64,000 nt of DNA from Cytobacillus citreus (lineage in GTDB: Bacteria; Bacillota; Bacilli; Bacillales; Cytobacillaceae). Both the position numbers and the translations under genes were made by a program. Below, in pieces: positions 27,101 through 34,877 of the stretch (within the stretch, counting starts at the first letter, position 1; the number at the start of each line of letters is the position of its first letter). Below the pieces are notes generated by a model. That model was not told where the DNA came from, did not search any database, and saw only the letters and a list, made by a program, of their open reading frames with translations. The DNA is taken from positions 826,644-890,643 of the forward strand of contig NZ_JAGYPM010000002.1 in NCBI RefSeq assembly GCF_018343665.1. The letters run 5' to 3'.

Positions 27101-27198
27101 ATTCTTCCTTTACACATCGCGATGAGTATATCAAGAGCATCATAAAACATGGACAAGAGGTTGGCTACTTCCCGCTTCCTAGCCTAGTTCTTGCTTAG
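24136..27198 (+). CDS. Single-module reductive NRPS (A-T-R), carboxylate-reductase-like
   Basis: 1,020 residues after TAAGGAG. Adenylation domain (about 30-540) shows YVIYTSGSTGMPKG (A3), FASFSFDASISDIF (A4), SNFYGPTEATVM (A5), YKTGDIV..GTIEFVGRKDDQVKIRGHRVE (A7-A8) and the PTGKIDR lysine (A10). The Asp in SFDAS suggests an alpha-amino acid substrate. Carrier domain (about 550-620) has the Ppant serine in IGASSLK. The terminal reductase (about 645-1010) has the Rossmann motif LLTGSTGFLG and the catalytic YTNSK. No condensation domain. Expected chemistry: activate one acid, load it on the carrier and release it as aldehyde or alcohol with NAD(P)H, as in LYS2-type reductases. The partner PPTase follows four bases later. 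Confidence 0.9.
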   Translation: MGFSQNGLDLSYSPENKDLYLQMKNSDKVFSGHTIIGKFCDQVSKYPSRVALSSQNRRLAYEELNQYANGMALELVNTGVKKGDFVGVFINRSIEAVIGLLGILKIGAVYVPIDPNYPPERIEYMISDTNCSVIITNSEARTKLPILKNNPAIIDVNRIDRVQENILCKELLPEDIAYVIYTSGSTGMPKGTLLKHVGVPNLVEWIADHYHFHAHTVIAEFASFSFDASISDIFQALLNGVQLHLFSEEARMDHKILLEEVHEHKVTNMVLPTAFFNSMVPMITENEKEKLSSLEVFAVAGEALTGEMVRIWQEKFGLTPMLSNFYGPTEATVMASYYDLDFQLPKNVANVPIGIPIQNVKLYVVNEKGQLCQPNEPGELIIEGPGISIGYHNQPEKTEAVFIKQNETCFLYKTGDIVKLLPEGTIEFVGRKDDQVKIRGHRVEIGEIENFLQGLDYVHEVAVVARANNGIKELYGFYKLKENVDVPKQLLENEMKKVLPDYMIPAYLIKLEEMPIAPTGKIDRKKLENIDIQPFFMQDIVGPRNETEEILVRELGKEFLLEKFDVREDIFTIGASSLKILNALAKLKPHFPMLSIQDFYKNRTVENLAQYINATKKSEKKQAIQIAQSLKEHPIYIGPKNEYSSSKLEKGTEQILLTGSTGFLGIHILLDLLKETNANIVCLVRGKSEIEARTRLLDSLFYFANEQLDTTRIQIIVGDLGTEQLGLSQEMHTKLANSLDRIIHSAADVRHFGDEEHFHNVNVKGTQRLLDLAYHNKHIQFTYISTIGIPEGLAEEGLWDDYCEMLPSEFSSSLNNVYTNSKFEAEKLIHQAMEDGIQASVFRIGNLTGQSTSGVFQKNIDSNAFYRMIKGLILLGKIKKSEAIVDLTPVDIASRAIIDISFNAQSYGKTFHIVDPNPMKFNEFMQSLKKLGYFIEQVNKEDFSDWIFKADLPQESKQLAISIIEGEGLKESLWEWDCEQTRLFVRSYDSSFTHRDEYIKSIIKHGQEVGYFPLPSLVLA

Positions 27199-27202
27199 TT
27201 AA

Positions 27203-27895
27203 ATGTCGAATAATATAGTAAGCCAATTTAAGCTGCACACAAGCTGTTTATTCATAAAAAATTTATCTTATGGACGATTTTCATTGATGTTAAAGGAAAT
27301 GTCTCCATTTGAACGTGATGAAGTTTATAAGTATAAATATTTTCCGGATCAGTTTGCGGCGCTTCTCGCGTATTATGAAGTAAAAAAGTGTGTGCGAGAC
27401 CATTTTTTAAATACCTCGAATCTTTATCTGAAAAAGGATTATTTAGGCAGGCCGAGATTGGAAGGATGGTCAGGAGATATTAGCCTTTCACATACGGATG
27501 GCTGTGTATTAATAGGAACAGTAAATTATGGGAATATAGGCGTTGATATCCAACGAATTGAGCCTTTAAATGAAGGTGTCGAGCACTTATTCTTATCTGA
27601 AAAAGAAAAGGCTCATTTCTATTCTCTGCCGAACGATGAAAAGACGAATTATCTATTCACAATCTGGACTTTAAAAGAAGCACTTCTTAAATGTCAAGGA
27701 TCAGGATTTTTGGCTAAAAGCCCGACAGATGTCTCCTTTTCTTTAGATCACACTTTTAAGAAGGTAATTGCCGTAGAGGGAACAGAAATAATTAATATGA
27801 AATTTAAATTGTTTAAGCTTTTTAATTGTTATCAAGCGGCCGTTTGCTATAGCAATTCGGAGGATCATTTTCAAAGTAGAATGGAGTATCAATAA
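27203..27895 (+). CDS. Sfp-type 4'-phosphopantetheinyl transferase
   Basis: 230 residues with the PPTase motifs SLSHTDG, IGVDIQRIE and FTIWTLKEALLKCQGSGF, which supply the Mg2+ site and the catalytic Glu/Lys. It transfers phosphopantetheine from CoA to the carrier serine. It begins four bases after the A-T-R gene, so the two are coexpressed and the enzyme is probably dedicated to that carrier. The first 40 residues are more diverged than in Sfp. A terminator follows, closing a two-gene operon. Confidence 0.9.
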   Translation: MSNNIVSQFKLHTSCLFIKNLSYGRFSLMLKEMSPFERDEVYKYKYFPDQFAALLAYYEVKKCVRDHFLNTSNLYLKKDYLGRPRLEGWSGDISLSHTDGCVLIGTVNYGNIGVDIQRIEPLNEGVEHLFLSEKEKAHFYSLPNDEKTNYLFTIWTLKEALLKCQGSGFLAKSPTDVSFSLDHTFKKVIAVEGTEIINMKFKLFKLFNCYQAAVCYSNSEDHFQSRMEYQ

Positions 27896-27897
27896 GT

Positions 27898-27937
27898 AAA
27901 GCCGGTAAACAACTTCAATTGTTTACCGGCTTTTTTC
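27898..27937 (+). terminator. Terminator of the A-T-R/PPTase operon
   Basis: AAAGCCGGTAAAC pairs with GTTTACCGGCTTT around a 10-base loop and is followed by TTTT. Confidence 0.9.
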
Positions 27938-28060
27938 TATAAAGCTGTCCTTAACTAGAAGGCTAACTTCAAAGAGACTAGGGTTAACTCCTCGGAAATA
28001 AGAGATTTTTTTAGTAAAGATAAGCAGGAGCATGCCCCACAAAAATGAAGTGTCATTTTA

Positions 28061-28948
28061 TCAATTTTGATTTTCTTGAATGATTTCTAGGAAAACCTTC
28101 AATGCTTTTGTCTGAAATGGGGAGCTTAATACTGTTGAAAATTTGCGTTTAATGATTAGATCCTTTGCTTTGATGATGTGTAGTGTTCCAAGTGACAATT
28201 CTTTATGAATGGCCCAATCGGATAGTAAGCTTATCCCTAAACCTGCCTCAACTGCTTCCTTAATGAGTTGCGTACTGCCAAATTCCAAGCATTTCTTAGG
28301 GGATATACGATATTGACTAAACATTTTATCAACGGCTTCTCTCGTTCCAGAACCGTTTTCACGGACGATCCACGTTTCCTTTTCTAGTTCTGAAATCGGC
28401 ACCTCACCATCCATTTGTGCTAACCTATTTTGAGGAGAAGCAACAACACTCATAGAATCGTTTGCAAAAGGCTCAATAAGCAATCTTTTATTATCATAAT
28501 GGCCTTCCACAATGCCAACATCTAATTGTTTCGCTAGAATCAATTCCGCTATTTCCTTCGTGTTCCCAATTGTAATCTTGGGACTAACTAAAGGGTATTT
28601 TTTTTGCATTTTTGCAATCAGATGAGGAAGTACATATTCCCCGAAAGTATAGCTTGCTCCGATTGAAAGTGGGCCGCTTGCTTTGTTTGTAAGATCATCA
28701 ATTAAATCATTCATTCTCGAATAAAGTCCCAAAATTTCTTTTGCATGATGATAAACGATTTCTCCTGCTTTATTTAAGCGCACATATTTATTGCTTCGTT
28801 CTAATAAAGTCGTTCCCATTGTACGTTCTAAAGCTTGTATATATTGGCTGACTGCTGGCTGAGTCATATGCAGCTCCTCGGCAGCACGAGAGAAATTCTG
28901 TTTTTCAGCGACTTTTACAAAGACAGCTAATTGCTGATCCATTTTCAT
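28061..28948 (-). CDS. LysR-family transcriptional regulator
   Basis: 295 residues. The N-terminal HTH is MDQQLAVFVKVAEKQNFSRAAEELHMTQPAVSQYIQALERTMGTTL in outline, followed by the effector domain (SIGASYTFGEYVLPHLIAKM..; WIVRENGSGTREAVD; GLGISLLSDWAI). That effector pattern is shared with the CysL/YeiE group. It is divergent from a YeiH-type transporter, the classical LysR layout, and the intergenic region has a palindrome. It probably activates the transporter gene and represses itself. Confidence 0.88.
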   Translation of the reverse strand: MKMDQQLAVFVKVAEKQNFSRAAEELHMTQPAVSQYIQALERTMGTTLLERSNKYVRLNKAGEIVYHHAKEILGLYSRMNDLIDDLTNKASGPLSIGASYTFGEYVLPHLIAKMQKKYPLVSPKITIGNTKEIAELILAKQLDVGIVEGHYDNKRLLIEPFANDSMSVVASPQNRLAQMDGEVPISELEKETWIVRENGSGTREAVDKMFSQYRISPKKCLEFGSTQLIKEAVEAGLGISLLSDWAIHKELSLGTLHIIKAKDLIIKRKFSTVLSSPFQTKALKVFLEIIQENQN

Positions 28949-29018
28949 CCCTCCCTCCTTCTTCTTATTTCTATTATAACCAATTACTTATAATAGTTAT
29001 TCAAAATTATTATTTTGC

Positions 29019-29055
29019 TTATCGTATAAAAAGCAGTATGCTGAATATACGATAA
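29019..29055. promoter_or_regulatory. Inverted repeat between lysR and yeiH, probable LysR site
   Basis: TTATCGTATA (29019-29028) and TATACGATAA (29046-29055) are perfect inverted copies with a 17-bp centre, located 55-90 bases before the yeiH start. LysR regulators bind such interrupted dyads. Confidence 0.6.
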
Positions 29056-29109
29056 AGCTTTGTTCAATAATGATGAACATAGCTTATGATAATAATTGGT
29101 GGTGATTAA

Positions 29110-30156
29110 ATGACATCTCATGCAAATGCAATATCTTCAGGCAAGGAGCCCGTTCAGCCTGAGAAAAAATCAGATTCCTTTGGGAAATGGATTGGTGGAA
29201 TTGCTTTTACCTTTTTCATTGCCTTACTAGGCTTTTTATTAGCGAAATTGCCAGGCTTTGACCATGTTGGGCAGCTAGCATCGGCCATTGTAATCGCGGT
29301 TTTGTACCGCAATATTTTAGGATATCCAGAACTGCTGCGAGCAGGAATTGCATTTTCCTCGAAAAAGCTTTTACGATTTGCCATTATTCTATACGGAATA
29401 AAGCTTAATATTGGCACGGTGTTAACCGATGGTCTTGGATTGCTGATTATGGATGCTGGTGTTATCGTCTTTGCGATATTACTGACAGTCTGGTTAGCCC
29501 GTTTGCTAAAAGCAGATAAAAATATTTCCCTGCTTGTTGGAGTAGGTACTGGTGTATGCGGTGCCGCAGCGATTGCAGCCATTGCTCCTATCATTAAATC
29601 GAAGGATGAGGATACGGCCATTGGGGTTGGGATCATTGCCCTTGTTGGAACAATATTTGCCATTATTTATACCATTTTACGACCTATTTTACCGATGACA
29701 GACATACAGTATGGCATTTGGTCAGGAATTAGCTTGCATGAAATTGCCCACGTAGCCTTGGCGGCAGAGCCTGGAGGACAAGATGCTCTCGCTATTGGCT
29801 TATTAGCAAAATTAGGCCGAGTATTCCTGCTCGTTCCTCTCTGCTTTGTTTTTATGTATTTGATGAAAAATAAAAACACTGATGATCAAAAAACGAAAAT
29901 TGAATTTCCGTGGTTCTTAATTGGGTTTATTATCATGAGTGTGATTGGCAGCTATGTACTAGGTCCTGTCATTCCCGTTTCAGAGGGCTTTATGAATGGG
30001 ATAGCAAATGTGACAACCTGGTGTTTAACAGCTGCTATGGTCGGACTTGGATTAAACGTCAGTCTGCGTGATCTGCGCACGAAGGCATTAAAGCCGTTAA
30101 TCGCAATGGGAATTACATCAATTGTACTTTCTGTAGTAACCTATTTTATCGTTTAA
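29110..30156 (+). CDS. YeiH-family putative sulfate exporter (UPF0324)
   Basis: 348 residues with about ten membrane segments. Family motifs: FAIILYGIKLNIG, GVGTGVCGAAAIAAIAPIIKSKDEDTAIGVG in outline, SLHEIAHVALAA, TAAMVGLGLNVSLRDLR. Annotated widely as putative sulfate exporters, without firm biochemistry. Paired with the divergent LysR regulator as in yeiE-yeiH-like loci. The start follows GGTGGTGA. Confidence 0.85.
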   Translation: MTSHANAISSGKEPVQPEKKSDSFGKWIGGIAFTFFIALLGFLLAKLPGFDHVGQLASAIVIAVLYRNILGYPELLRAGIAFSSKKLLRFAIILYGIKLNIGTVLTDGLGLLIMDAGVIVFAILLTVWLARLLKADKNISLLVGVGTGVCGAAAIAAIAPIIKSKDEDTAIGVGIIALVGTIFAIIYTILRPILPMTDIQYGIWSGISLHEIAHVALAAEPGGQDALAIGLLAKLGRVFLLVPLCFVFMYLMKNKNTDDQKTKIEFPWFLIGFIIMSVIGSYVLGPVIPVSEGFMNGIANVTTWCLTAAMVGLGLNVSLRDLRTKALKPLIAMGITSIVLSVVTYFIV

Positions 30157-30283
30157 GGGATATTATCAATCCTTTTTTACACGTTAAGTATAAATTGCCC
30201 GCGGAGAAGATGATTCGACGTAGTTGCCAATTTTAGGAATTAAGTGTAAGTGCAACTACGCCTCTGTCTTCGCCTTTCCAAGG

Positions 30284-30307
30284 CTCGCCAATCGGCGAGT
30301 TTTCTTT
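30284..30307 (+). terminator. Terminator after the yeiH-like gene
   Basis: CTCGCC pairs with GGCGAG around AATC, followed by TTTTCTTT; it also overlaps the convergent ccdA stop. Confidence 0.65.
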
Positions 30308-31019
30308 ATAGTTGAAAAAAACTATAAGCTGATAGCCAAGCACTAATTTTCTGCATTTGCCCGCTTAATACAAGAAATCCAAGCATAACCATGACCATCC
30401 CATTAATAAATGCGAGTTTGGATAAGTATTTATTAATCTTTCTCATTGTTTTTAATGAATAGCTAATAACGATGGATATGATAAAAAATGGGATGGCCAT
30501 TCCTAGAGAATAAGCACTTAACAGGACAATTCCTTGGGTTAAAGTCTCAGAGGAGCCTGCTAATAATAGTATAGAAGAAAGGGCAAGTCCAACACAGGGA
30601 GTCCACCCACTTGCAAAAGCCATTCCCAATACAACAGAACTGAAAATATTTTTAATTTTACGTTCTGAATGAATTCTTTTTTCCTTCATTAGAAATTTGA
30701 AATTTAGCAAACCTGCCATCTGTAACCCCAAAATAATAATCAGCAACCCAGCAATTTGCATAATTATGTCCTGATAATCCAACAATAATTTTCCAATAAG
30801 GCTTGCTGAAGCTCCCAATGCAACAAAAATAATACTAAAACCGATGATGAATCCGATGGAACGTAAATAAAGTTTCGTTTGATTCACTTCTAGTTTAGAA
30901 TCTTCTATCTTACCCCCAGTTAAGTGTGTAATGTATGCTGGCAATAGAGGAAATACACATGGAGAGAAAAAAGATAACACTCCAGCTGTTAGTGCAAACA
31001 CTATTCCGACATCATTCAT
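30306..31019 (-). CDS. ccdA: CcdA-type thiol-disulfide electron transporter
   Basis: About 237 residues from ATG 31019 (GGGAG nine bases upstream; a GTG at 31025 is also in frame). Six membrane helices with the two redox cysteines in family context: SFFSPCVFPLLPAYI (helix 1) and ASGWTPCVGLAL (helix 4). CcdA/DsbD-beta proteins carry reducing equivalents from thioredoxin across the membrane for cytochrome c maturation and spore development. It stands alone here with no thioredoxin-like partner next to it. Confidence 0.9.
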   Translation of the reverse strand: MNDVGIVFALTAGVLSFFSPCVFPLLPAYITHLTGGKIEDSKLEVNQTKLYLRSIGFIIGFSIIFVALGASASLIGKLLLDYQDIIMQIAGLLIIILGLQMAGLLNFKFLMKEKRIHSERKIKNIFSSVVLGMAFASGWTPCVGLALSSILLLAGSSETLTQGIVLLSAYSLGMAIPFFIISIVISYSLKTMRKINKYLSKLAFINGMVMVMLGFLVLSGQMQKISAWLSAYSFFQL

Positions 31020-31421
31020 ATTCACTCACTCCCTTTCTATTCATTATGGAAGTAATTTGTTAAAGTTTTATTAAGGAAAATGTAACAATTATTTACAATT
31101 CATTTCTGTATAAAAAAGCACGGGGCTGTAAAGCCATAAACAAAAAAAGTTCTTATGTTAATGCTTCCAAATTATAAATTACGCAAAATAAAAAAACTAA
31201 AAATAGGAAAATAGGTTAAATAGCTGTACTATGAAAATTAGGAGTATTTAAAGTTATAAGAAAAATATTTGAGTAAAAGTTATTTAGAATACTAGATAAT
31301 AAATCAATGTTCAAACTGCATGGATAAACTATGCGATGCATTGTTCTAGCTTCGGAATGAATTTACAGAAATGAAGTAGAAGATTAATAGATAAAATGAA
31401 TGCAAAAAGGGAGAATAGGTT
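31020..31421. other. AT-rich intergenic gap
   Basis: About 400 bases between the divergent ccdA and response regulator genes. It must contain both promoters, but I see no convincing -35/-10 pair, ORF or strong hairpin; it is mostly A-rich sequence. Confidence 0.6.
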
Positions 31422-32123
31422 ATGCAGCCTCGGCTATTACTTGTTGATGATGATCCTTCGATTAGTGAAATGGTTAAAAACTATTTAACGAAGGAAGGCT
31501 TTGTTGTTTCAGTAGCGCTTAATGGAGAAGATGGGATATCCATGTTTATAAGAGAAGAATTTGATCTTATCTTAATTGACATCATGATGCCAAAGTTAGA
31601 TGGGATAGAAGCAATCAAGATCATTCGAGAAAAAAGTTCGATACCGATCTTAATTATGTCTGCGAAAGATAGTGATGTTGATAAAGCTATAGGTTTGGGC
31701 TTTGGTGCTGACGATTATATTGCGAAACCATTTTCGCTGCTTGAGCTTTCGGCAAGAATAAAAGCGGCAATTCGACGTGCAACGAAGTATGCTGATCACT
31801 ATGAACAAACAGATCAAAAGAATGTCCTTACGTTTGATCAATTAAAGATTGATTTAGATAGCTACTCTGTTTTCAAAGCACATCAAGAGATGAAACTTAC
31901 GTCTAAAGAGTTCGAGCTATTAAAACTATTTATTACAAATCAAAACCGTGTGTTTACAAAAGAACAGCTTTACAATCTCGTTTGGAATGATGATTATTTT
32001 GGGGATGAAAATGTTATTAACGTCCATATTCGAAGATTACGAGAAAAAATAGAAGACGATCCGTCCGATCCGAAATATATAAAGACATTATGGGGGATTG
32101 GCTATAAGTGGGTTGGTCATTAA
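31422..32123 (+). CDS. OmpR-family response regulator
   Basis: 233 residues. Receiver: VDDDPS acidic patch, phospho-acceptor in LILIDIMMPKLDG, Thr/Ser in IMSAKD, Lys in YIAKPFS. Winged helix: LTSKEFELLKLF..NQNRVFTKEQLYNLVW and VINVHIRRLREKIED. The cognate kinase follows two bases after the stop. With the BcrA-like transporter at 34.9 kb it forms a peptide-antibiotic sensing module that an IS element now splits. A direct-repeat site before the transporter (34774-34795) is its likely target. Confidence 0.92.
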   Translation: MQPRLLLVDDDPSISEMVKNYLTKEGFVVSVALNGEDGISMFIREEFDLILIDIMMPKLDGIEAIKIIREKSSIPILIMSAKDSDVDKAIGLGFGADDYIAKPFSLLELSARIKAAIRRATKYADHYEQTDQKNVLTFDQLKIDLDSYSVFKAHQEMKLTSKEFELLKLFITNQNRVFTKEQLYNLVWNDDYFGDENVINVHIRRLREKIEDDPSDPKYIKTLWGIGYKWVGH

Positions 32124-32124
32124 C

Positions 32125-33060
32125 ATGGTCACTTTTTTATGCATTATCATTTTACTATTAATAGGGATTATTAGTTTTCAATATCAATTTAATAGATCGA
32201 GAAGTAAGAATTTAAAGTATATCCAAAGAAGGTTAAATGAAATTATTTCCAATCCGACAAATCAGAAATTATTGCTTTTTACAGATGATAAAGAACTAAT
32301 TTCCATTTTAGTCGAAGTGAATCATTTGTTAGACGTTCATCAAAAAGCATTAGCACAATATATGAATACAGAAACGTCGATGAAAAGAATGATCTCAAAT
32401 ATTTCGCATGATTTGAAAACCCCGCTTACCGTAATATTAGGTTATATGGAAATGATCCAGCTTGACAGCAATATGAGTCATGAGGAACTAACGGTCTTTC
32501 AGTCTAAAGTTTACAATAAAACAATGGTGGTTAAGGAACTTATCCATAAATTTTTCGATTTAGCAAAATTGGAGTCTGGGGATAATGATATTTCGATTAC
32601 GAGTGTACATATGAATGAGATTTGCAGAAAGAATATCTTAGAATATTACGATGTTTTAACTGTAAAAGGCTTTTCAGTTCAAATCGATATTCCCGACAGT
32701 CCAATTCATGCTTTAGGCAATGCAGAAGCGCTTGATCGTATATTAAACAATCTTATTTCAAATGCCATCCAACATGGTGGAGACGGGAAAATGATTGGCA
32801 TAACATTGAGAAATGATAATGAATATGTTCATGTGGACGTTTGGGATAAAGGAAAGGGAATTAAGGAGCTACACAAAAATCAAGTGTTTGAAAGACTGTA
32901 CACACTTGAAGACTCAAGGAATAAATCGTATCAAGGAAGCGGGTTAGGTCTAACGATTACAAAGCGGCTTGTTGAGAAATTGGGTGGAACTATTCTTCTG
33001 TCTAGTAAACCTTGGGAGAAAACAGTGTTTTCATTCACGTTAAAAAGAATTAATTATTGA
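32125..33060 (+). CDS. Sensor histidine kinase with one membrane segment
   Basis: About 311 residues from ATG 32125. A single N-terminal membrane segment (TFLCIIILLLIGIISFQY) and almost no extracellular part, so it cannot sense by itself a large external ligand; kinases of this build usually work with a transporter. Dimerization/phosphorylation box SNISHDLKTPLTVILGYM, N box NLISNAIQHGG, G1 DKGKGI, G2 GSGLGLTI. A linker of about 80 residues follows the membrane segment. Partner of the preceding regulator. Confidence 0.9.
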   Translation: MVTFLCIIILLLIGIISFQYQFNRSRSKNLKYIQRRLNEIISNPTNQKLLLFTDDKELISILVEVNHLLDVHQKALAQYMNTETSMKRMISNISHDLKTPLTVILGYMEMIQLDSNMSHEELTVFQSKVYNKTMVVKELIHKFFDLAKLESGDNDISITSVHMNEICRKNILEYYDVLTVKGFSVQIDIPDSPIHALGNAEALDRILNNLISNAIQHGGDGKMIGITLRNDNEYVHVDVWDKGKGIKELHKNQVFERLYTLEDSRNKSYQGSGLGLTITKRLVEKLGGTILLSSKPWEKTVFSFTLKRINY

Positions 33061-33101
33061 AAGAGCTTATAATGGAATTTTTCCTTTATAGGCTTTATTT
33101 A

Positions 33102-33156
33102 GCTAATTGGAAAGTTTAAGTTAAAGTGTGTTTTTAATTAAATATCCGCTAATAGA
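33102..33156 (+). repeat. Intergenic repeat, copy A (left part)
   Basis: GCTAATTGGAAAGTTTAAG and AAGTGTGTTTTTAATTAAAT..CCGCTAATA match the left part of copies B (44272) and C (48990). The matching right part, GACTTGG..CCAAGTTTTTCTAA, lies at 34729-34763, beyond the IS3-family element and the 21-bp repeats, so this copy is split. Confidence 0.75.
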
Positions 33157-33371
33157 GAAATGTCTAGCCTTTCGGTCGTGCGATGGCTTTCTGCAGCAGC
33201 TTTCCAAGTGGAAGTGACCGATATATTTGAAAAAGTGACCGATATTGGACTTCTGTCAAGAAAAAAGATATTTATTAACCAAGTAGTGGCGTATTTTTTT
33301 CTTCCGCGCTTCGTTCTCACTTCGCTTGGAGGCCTCCGCCTAAAGGAACAATTTGAAAAACAATTGTTCCT

Positions 33372-34238
33372 TCAGGCAGAGGACAGTTGGCTATTACCGG
33401 CGTTTTGTCGTTGTGCCTTTTCATACGCCAATTCATGCTCTACTGGAGTGGCGTAACCAAGTGTGGAGTGTGTCCGCTTCCGGTTATAAAATTGTATATA
33501 GTATTTAACAGCTGCGATGGCTTCAGCCTTCGTATGGAACACAAATTTATACAGATACTCTTTCTTTAACGATGCAAAAAACGATTCAACACAGGCATTA
33601 TCATAAGGCGTTGCTTTACGGCTCATACTTATTGTAGCTTTGGCAGCTTTTAGTTCATCTATATAACTATTCGAACAATACTGGGATCCCCGATCGGAAT
33701 GGTGAATCCAACCTTCCCCTGGGTTACGCAATGTGATCGCTTCTTTTAGAGCACGAAGTGGTAACTTTTTGTCCATACAGTCATCTATGGCATAACTAAT
33801 AACACGACGAGAAAACAGGTCTATGACAGGATTGAGATAGACGAAACCTTCACCCGTGTGGATGTAGGTGATATCGGTAGCCCAAGCTCGATTAGGAGCA
33901 TCAGGTTTAAATTCCCGATCTAGTTCATTTGGATAAACCTGCTTGTCATGGTTAGAATCAGTCGTATTGATATACTTCTTTGGTTTGGTTGCGAATAGAC
34001 CTAATGCCCTCATTCGGTTGGCAACAGTCTTTTGAGAAACTTTCATATGATCTTGATTGATAAGTCTTTCATGAATTCTTGGGCTGCCAAAAGTCGTTAG
34101 GTTATCATAAAAATGAAACTTAATACGCTCATCAAGTTGGCTATTCCATTTTTCTTTTTCGGTTTCATTCCGGTTTTGGCGTTTCTCCCATGCGTAATAG
34201 CCAGATGTTGAAACACCCAATACTTTGCACATCTTCAC
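33372..34238 (-). CDS. IS3-family transposase OrfB
   Basis: 288 residues, rve/DDE integrase core: Asp in WATDITYIHTGEGFVYL, Asp in WIHHSDRGSQYCSNSYI, Glu in YDNACVESFFASLKKEYLY. HTH_21-type segment FGSPRIHERLINQDHMKVSQKTV upstream. The protein differs clearly from the OrfB at 7643, so the two elements are distinct members of the IS3 family. It is in the -1 frame relative to orfA, with a TTAAAAAAGG slippery run in the overlap region. Catalytic residues intact. Confidence 0.9.
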   Translation of the reverse strand: MKMCKVLGVSTSGYYAWEKRQNRNETEKEKWNSQLDERIKFHFYDNLTTFGSPRIHERLINQDHMKVSQKTVANRMRALGLFATKPKKYINTTDSNHDKQVYPNELDREFKPDAPNRAWATDITYIHTGEGFVYLNPVIDLFSRRVISYAIDDCMDKKLPLRALKEAITLRNPGEGWIHHSDRGSQYCSNSYIDELKAAKATISMSRKATPYDNACVESFFASLKKEYLYKFVFHTKAEAIAAVKYYIQFYNRKRTHSTLGYATPVEHELAYEKAQRQNAGNSQLSSA

Positions 34239-34279
34239 GATGGAATGTTCCCCCTTGTGGGACTGAATAAACGCAAATC

Positions 34280-34597
34280 TTACTTCTTTTCTTGCGTGAA
34301 GATGTGCATGGCCTTTTTTAAGATGGCGTTCTCTTCCTCCATCTCAAGACGTTTTAATCTTTCTGCCTCATACAGTTCCTTGAATTCAGAGGCAGTCAGT
34401 AGCTGATTCTGTCTTGCTTTTTCAGCTTCTTGTTGCTTTTTGCGGAAACTGCGTACCCATTTTTGCAAGGTATCATAGGGGATATCAAGCTCTCTACTAA
34501 CATCAACTTGTTTTCTGCCATCAAGAACAATCATTTTAGTAACATATTCTTTAAATTCAGTAGGGTATTTTCTTAGTTCTCTCGTCATGTTAAACAC
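34280..34597 (-). CDS. IS3-family OrfA (HTH protein)
   Basis: 105 residues: HTH_Tnp_1 (KYPTEFKEYVTKMIVLDGR, VDVSRELDIPYDTLQKWVRSF) and a C-terminal coiled coil (LYEAERLKRLEMEEENAILKKAM). Frameshifting at the A6G run near its 3' end would yield OrfAB. Confidence 0.9.
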   Translation of the reverse strand: MFNMTRELRKYPTEFKEYVTKMIVLDGRKQVDVSRELDIPYDTLQKWVRSFRKKQQEAEKARQNQLLTASEFKELYEAERLKRLEMEEENAILKKAMHIFTQEKK

Positions 34598-34773
34598 GTC
34601 CTTATTAATGTTGATTATGATTTAAACATGACGCCACTGCCTGTGTCCACTTTTTATACTAGCTTCAATATAATGTTAAAACTGACCGACATATTAGCGA
34701 AACTGACCGATATCTCCATTAATAAAACTTGAGGACTTGGTTTATGCCAAGTTTTTCTAATTGATTATCGTAA

Positions 34774-34801
34774 CTTAAGAATTTCTTAAGAATTGTATAA
34801 G
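34774..34801 (+). promoter_or_regulatory. 11-bp direct repeat and -10 box before the BcrA-like gene
   Basis: CTTAAGAATTT (34774-34784) is followed directly by CTTAAGAATTG (34785-34795), a tandem spaced one helical turn as OmpR-type regulators require, and TATAAG follows at once (34796-34801). This fits an activator-dependent promoter controlled by the regulator at 31422. Confidence 0.6.
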
Positions 34802-34877
34802 GAAAAAGCAATTTTTACCCCATAAACTTAGGATGGAAAAAATTTGACATATTGAAGTGTTGAGAGGAGAAGTTGAT

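Larger units (their letters stand above)
33245..34667 (-). mobile_element. IS3-family element inserted between kinase and ABC genes
   Basis: A 1,423-bp element with orfA and orfB on the minus strand. Its right tip, read inward on the minus strand, is TGAAGCTAGTATAAAAAGTG, close to the right tip of the element at 7531-8869; its left tip shares TGTCAAGAAAA with that element's left tip. ATA flanks both sides (33242-33244 and 34668-34670), and removing the element plus one ATA restores the 21-bp tandem repeat exactly, which fixes the ends. A hairpin (AAGGAACAATT / AATTGTTCCTT) lies after orfB. Confidence 0.85.
33212..34713. repeat. Four-copy 21-bp tandem repeat interrupted by an IS
   Basis: AAGTGACCGATAT occurs at 33212 and 33233; AACTGACCGA-type copies start at 34680 and 34701. 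Deleting the IS (33245-34667) and one ATA joins them into four units with an exact 21-bp period. The array lies upstream of the BcrA-like transporter. 21 bp is two helical turns, so all copies face the same side of DNA. Confidence 0.8.
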
